7,407 nucleotides of DNA from Candidatus Acidifodinimicrobium mancum (GTDB lineage Archaea; Nanobdellota; Nanobdellia; Parvarchaeales; Parvarchaeaceae): the NCBI GenBank assembly GCA_015121965.1, contig JADFAP010000001.1, forward strand, positions 1-7,407. The letters are read 5' to 3'. Shown piece by piece: positions 5,841 through 7,407 of the stretch. Positions within the stretch are counted from its first letter, which is position 1, and each line of letters starts with the position of its first letter. A program made the position numbers and the translations under genes. Below the pieces are notes generated by a model that saw only the letters and a program-made list of their open reading frames with translations, searched no databases and was not told the DNA's origin.

Positions 5841-5863
5841 CCCTTCTTTTCATAAATTATATT

Positions 5864-6232
5864 ATGAAAACTATAGAAAGCATACTAGAGAGAAGAAAAT
5901 ATCTAACTTTGGCCGATCGAAGACGATTGGAGGACGAAGTTCTCTCGAATTTCAAAAAGGTGATATTTGAACCGCATTGGTGCCAGAGAGCTAAGCAAAG
6001 ACTTTTTTCAAAGGAATATGCGCTATATGCTTTGACTCATGAGGCCCCTGAAGGAGTGCTGGAATACCCAAGAAAATGGGATAATAGCCGAAAGTACATA
6101 CTAAGGTACAAAGAGCAGGCGGATGGATACATGACTACCGTCAATCTAGTGATCTCCTACAATCCAAACAGAGAGGAGATCCATATGATTACAATATTCG
6201 AAGACGATTCTCCTAGATTCGGTAGATATTAA
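5864..6232 (+). CDS. DUF4258-like (RelE-fold-like) small protein
   Basis: 122 residues, cytoplasmic, no membrane segment. Residues 1-30 form a charged helical leader (SILERRKYLTLADRRRLEDEVL). Residues ~35-112 follow the pattern I recall for DUF4258 and related RelE/BrnT-like folds: FEPHWCQRAKQRLFSKEYAL (35-54, a His-x-x-x-x-Ala/Arg helix start), EYPRKW (67-72), KYILRYKE (77-84), TVNLVISYNP (92-101) and EEIHMITIFE (104-113), ending in basic RFGRY. Members are often toxin-like or of unknown role. No antitoxin-type partner lies next to it, so a toxin call is not justified. The ATG sits ~27 bp from a TATA box, and a 17-bp palindrome lies just upstream, suggesting a leaderless and regulated transcript. 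It converges with the 7-TM gene. The gene is well supported; the family is less certain. Confidence 0.8.
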   Translation: MKTIESILERRKYLTLADRRRLEDEVLSNFKKVIFEPHWCQRAKQRLFSKEYALYALTHEAPEGVLEYPRKWDNSRKYILRYKEQADGYMTTVNLVISYNPNREEIHMITIFEDDSPRFGRY

Positions 6233-6240
6233 ATGAAACG

Positions 6241-6254
6241 CTCTTAAGGAAGAG
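6241..6254. terminator. Possible bidirectional terminator between convergent genes
   Basis: CTCTT-AAGG-AAGAG hairpin in the 32-bp gap between the DUF4258-like and 7-TM stops. On the plus strand it is followed after a few bases by GATTTTA. The stem is short, and archaeal termination depends mainly on T-runs, so support is modest. Confidence 0.3.
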
Positions 6255-6264
6255 GGTATAGATT

Positions 6265-6924
6265 TTAAATAAAACCAAGCCAAAGAAGCAATATTCCGAA
6301 GAATTCCGACCAGTATAGCAGCTCAGGATAAGCTGCTATGTAGAGCGTACCTGCAATGCTTACGACAACAACACCGGCAATTATACTGCTCATCTGAAGG
6401 TTCTTATGCCTTCTCACATTTTTGTCGGTGTAAGCTCTACTCCGTCTTATCGTCAGGTACGCAGATACTATTATTATCGCTGCAGCTGGGAATGTTATTA
6501 TTGAGGACATAACCGTTGTAAGGAGGGGCAGGAGGCCGAAGACGACATAGTTTGCAATTATATTGCCTACCCTAACAAAGAAGAATGAGGATATCATCGC
6601 GACCGTCGTTATTATTGCATATATGTAGTATATCTTCTTCACCGTCTTACCTAGGAATTGAACCGAGCCTAGAGCCAGAGCTTCTACGAGAAGAGCGACT
6701 ATCGTTAAGTATGAATCGATCATTACCTCACTGTACAGCCCAAAAGCGAACAAAACTTCTAGAACTACTCCTACTGTGAATAGCCATAGTCCAAGGGACC
6801 AGAAAAGATAATTCTTTGACTTTAGTTTGATATATTTCAGTGTAAGAAAGAAAGCAAGTACTGCGGATAGGATGGTTATCACCACCGTCGACAACAGCAC
6901 TATCCCCTGAAGGGTTAGAATCAT
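6265..6924 (-). CDS. Seven-transmembrane protein of unknown function
   Basis: 219 residues from the ATG at 6924. A longer reading from TTG at 6939 would add five residues, but it lies only ~10 bp from the TATA-like TATTTATT (6952-6945), whereas the ATG lies ~25 bp from it, so the ATG is preferred and the mRNA is probably leaderless. Hydrophobic segments: ~8-30, 40-62, 69-91, 98-118, ~125-158 (long, may be kinked at FPAAA), 178-199 and 204-219. Basic loops KYIKLKSK (30-37), GKTVKK (92-97) and RRSRAYTDKNVRRHKN (160-175) should face the cytoplasm, giving N-out/C-in. The protein ends right after the last helix, with no kinase, HTH or other effector domain. The layout resembles 7-TM sensor modules, but I see no specific family motif. 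There is no retinal-type lysine in the last helix, so it is not rhodopsin-like. Confidence 0.82.
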   Translation of the reverse strand: MILTLQGIVLLSTVVITILSAVLAFFLTLKYIKLKSKNYLFWSLGLWLFTVGVVLEVLFAFGLYSEVMIDSYLTIVALLVEALALGSVQFLGKTVKKIYYIYAIITTVAMISSFFFVRVGNIIANYVVFGLLPLLTTVMSSIITFPAAAIIIVSAYLTIRRSRAYTDKNVRRHKNLQMSSIIAGVVVVSIAGTLYIAAYPELLYWSEFFGILLLWLGFI

Positions 6925-6944
6925 TAAATTTCTTGGCAAAGTGG

Positions 6945-6952
6945 GAATAAAT
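6945..6952 (-). promoter_or_regulatory. TATA-like element of the 7-TM gene
   Basis: Minus strand TATTTATT, preceded by AAAAAGG. Its centre is ~25 bp before the ATG at 6924 but only ~10 bp before the TTG at 6939, which decides between the two starts. Confidence 0.5.
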
Positions 6953-6974
6953 ACCTTTTTGGACGCTTTAAAAC

Positions 6975-7045
6975 TGCGCCGTCCGGGACTCGCACCCGGA
7001 CCTTAACCGTGGCAGGGTTACGTTATACTCTTAGACTAACGGCGC
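6975..7045 (-). tRNA. tRNA-Gly (anticodon GCC)
   Basis: 71 nt, no intron, no encoded CCA. Acceptor stem GCGCCGT/ACGGCGC is seven perfect pairs, with discriminator A. Anticodon stem TAACC/GGTTA (5 bp) closes the loop CTGCCAC, anticodon GCC at 7013-7011. T-stem CCGGG/CCCGG is perfect. Oddities: the T-loop is TGCGAGT, with G instead of T at position 55. The D-loop AAGAGTA has A where the invariant G18 is expected but keeps G19. The D-stem GTCT/TAAC has only two Watson-Crick pairs. The variable loop is four bases (AGGT), and A15 with T48 gives an A-U Levitt pair in place of G-C. The good stems and the A15-T48 covariation argue for a working tRNA. The same-strand spacer to the 7-TM gene is 50 bp. 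Confidence 0.93.
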
Positions 7046-7063
7046 ATTTATCACATTAAACAA

Positions 7064-7072
7064 GATATATAC
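7064..7072 (-). promoter_or_regulatory. TATA box of tRNA-Gly
   Basis: Minus strand GTATATATC, centred ~23 bp before the first tRNA nucleotide (7045). The expected start point is therefore at or within a few bases of the mature 5' end, leaving almost no leader. Confidence 0.55.
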
Positions 7073-7081
7073 TGCTTCAAT

Positions 7082-7405
7082 TTATTTATTACCTTTTCTT
7101 GTCCTTAAATAGAGATATACTCCGCTTATTAAGTTATCTATACGATGGATTATGTTCACTGATCTAAACACCCACAGAACAAGAATAATTATCGATAATA
7201 TCGCCGCTACCAAAGTATATAATTGGTATATATCGCCCATGTAAAGGATCAGCGAAACAATGAACAGACTTATGAGCCCGTACTCTATCCTCTCGAAGAA
7301 CATTACACCTACACCTGCGGCAAGTGCTAGAAGAAATACATAGAAAAGCGTTGGATTTGTCATCTCCAGCCCTAAAATCAGGTAAAAAAAGGTGCTTAAT
7401 GCCAT
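7082..7405 (-). CDS. Small polytopic membrane protein, possibly continuing past the window
   Basis: The visible frame has 107 residues beginning at an ATG two bases from the right edge. No promoter or upstream stop can be checked, so the true start may lie outside. Hydrophobic stretches: ~3-13 (FFYLILGL, perhaps the end of a longer helix), 20-37 (LFYVFLLALAAGVGVMFF), 42-57 and 61-80 (QLYTLVAAILSIIILVLWVF). The remainder, RSVNIIHRIDNLISGVYLYLRTRKGNK, is a basic, probably amphipathic cytoplasmic tail. No catalytic or transporter signature is visible and I do not recognise the family. It lies on the same strand as tRNA-Gly, which follows after 36 bp but appears to have its own TATA box. Confidence 0.65.
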   Translation of the reverse strand: MALSTFFYLILGLEMTNPTLFYVFLLALAAGVGVMFFERIEYGLISLFIVSLILYMGDIYQLYTLVAAILSIIILVLWVFRSVNIIHRIDNLISGVYLYLRTRKGNK

Positions 7406-7407
7406 AT

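Larger units (their letters stand above)
5559..5863. other. 305-bp divergent intergenic region
   Basis: Lies between the pilin-propeller gene (leftward) and the DUF4258-like gene (rightward). It holds a TATA box at each end, a 6-bp hairpin at 5612-5633, an imperfect hairpin at 5712-5738 (GTAAAA/TTTTAC), a perfect 17-bp palindrome at 5806-5822 and a possible 20-codon ORF at 5797-5735. Positions ~5605-5700 are less AT-rich than the flanks and contain ATGATGA at 5623, but no complete RNA-gene signature could be assembled. That part remains unexplained. Confidence 0.6.

Noticed and set aside
1..7407. CRISPR array, insertion sequence or prophage
   Set aside because: The only regular repeats are in-frame propeller blades within a coding sequence; no transposase, integrase or spacer-repeat structure is visible.

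Overview
The window is archaeal. Evidence: archaeal-type ribosomal proteins eS1 (S3Ae) and uS15, the KEOPS subunits Kae1 and Bud32, a class III (archaeal type IV pilin) signal peptide, TATA boxes about 26 bp upstream of start codons, and a tRNA-Gly gene without an encoded CCA. The N-terminus of the pilin-like protein (SQSALEYMMTYGWAILI...) resembles a paralogous family I associate with small DPANN archaea of the Micrarchaeota/ARMAN type. That placement is an inference, not proof.

Layout. Positions 3-437 (+) hold an unrecognised soluble protein, possibly cut by the window edge. It converges with a tight minus-strand operon read from 3773 down to 446: kae1, a TGS-domain protein with a collapsed GTPase domain, bud32, rps15 and rps3ae. 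The gaps are 6 and 1 bp, followed by overlaps of 14 and 4 bp. This joins t6A tRNA modification to ribosome synthesis. Upstream of it, 5558-3885 (-) encodes a 557-residue protein with a pilin signal and membrane helix, a beta-rich stalk and a YVTN beta-propeller. The propeller comes from near-identical 126-bp repeats. A 305-bp gap (5559-5863) holds two promoters, a 17-bp palindrome and a possible 20-codon ORF.

The right side starts with a lone DUF4258-like (RelE-fold-like) protein at 5864-6232 (+). It converges with a 7-TM membrane protein (6924-6265, -). Next come tRNA-Gly(GCC) at 7045-6975 (-), with unusual D- and T-loops, and a small membrane protein (7405-7082, -) that may continue beyond the edge.

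Expression logic. Genes with their own promoter (kae1, the pilin-propeller, DUF4258, the 7-TM protein) have a TATA-like element placed for leaderless transcripts. Genes inside the operon have Shine-Dalgarno-like motifs, several of them embedded in the preceding gene. The most unusual items are the pseudo-GTPase between the two KEOPS genes, the pilin-propeller with variable blade loops on an invariant frame, and the tRNA-Gly with apparently linked changes at positions 18 and 55.
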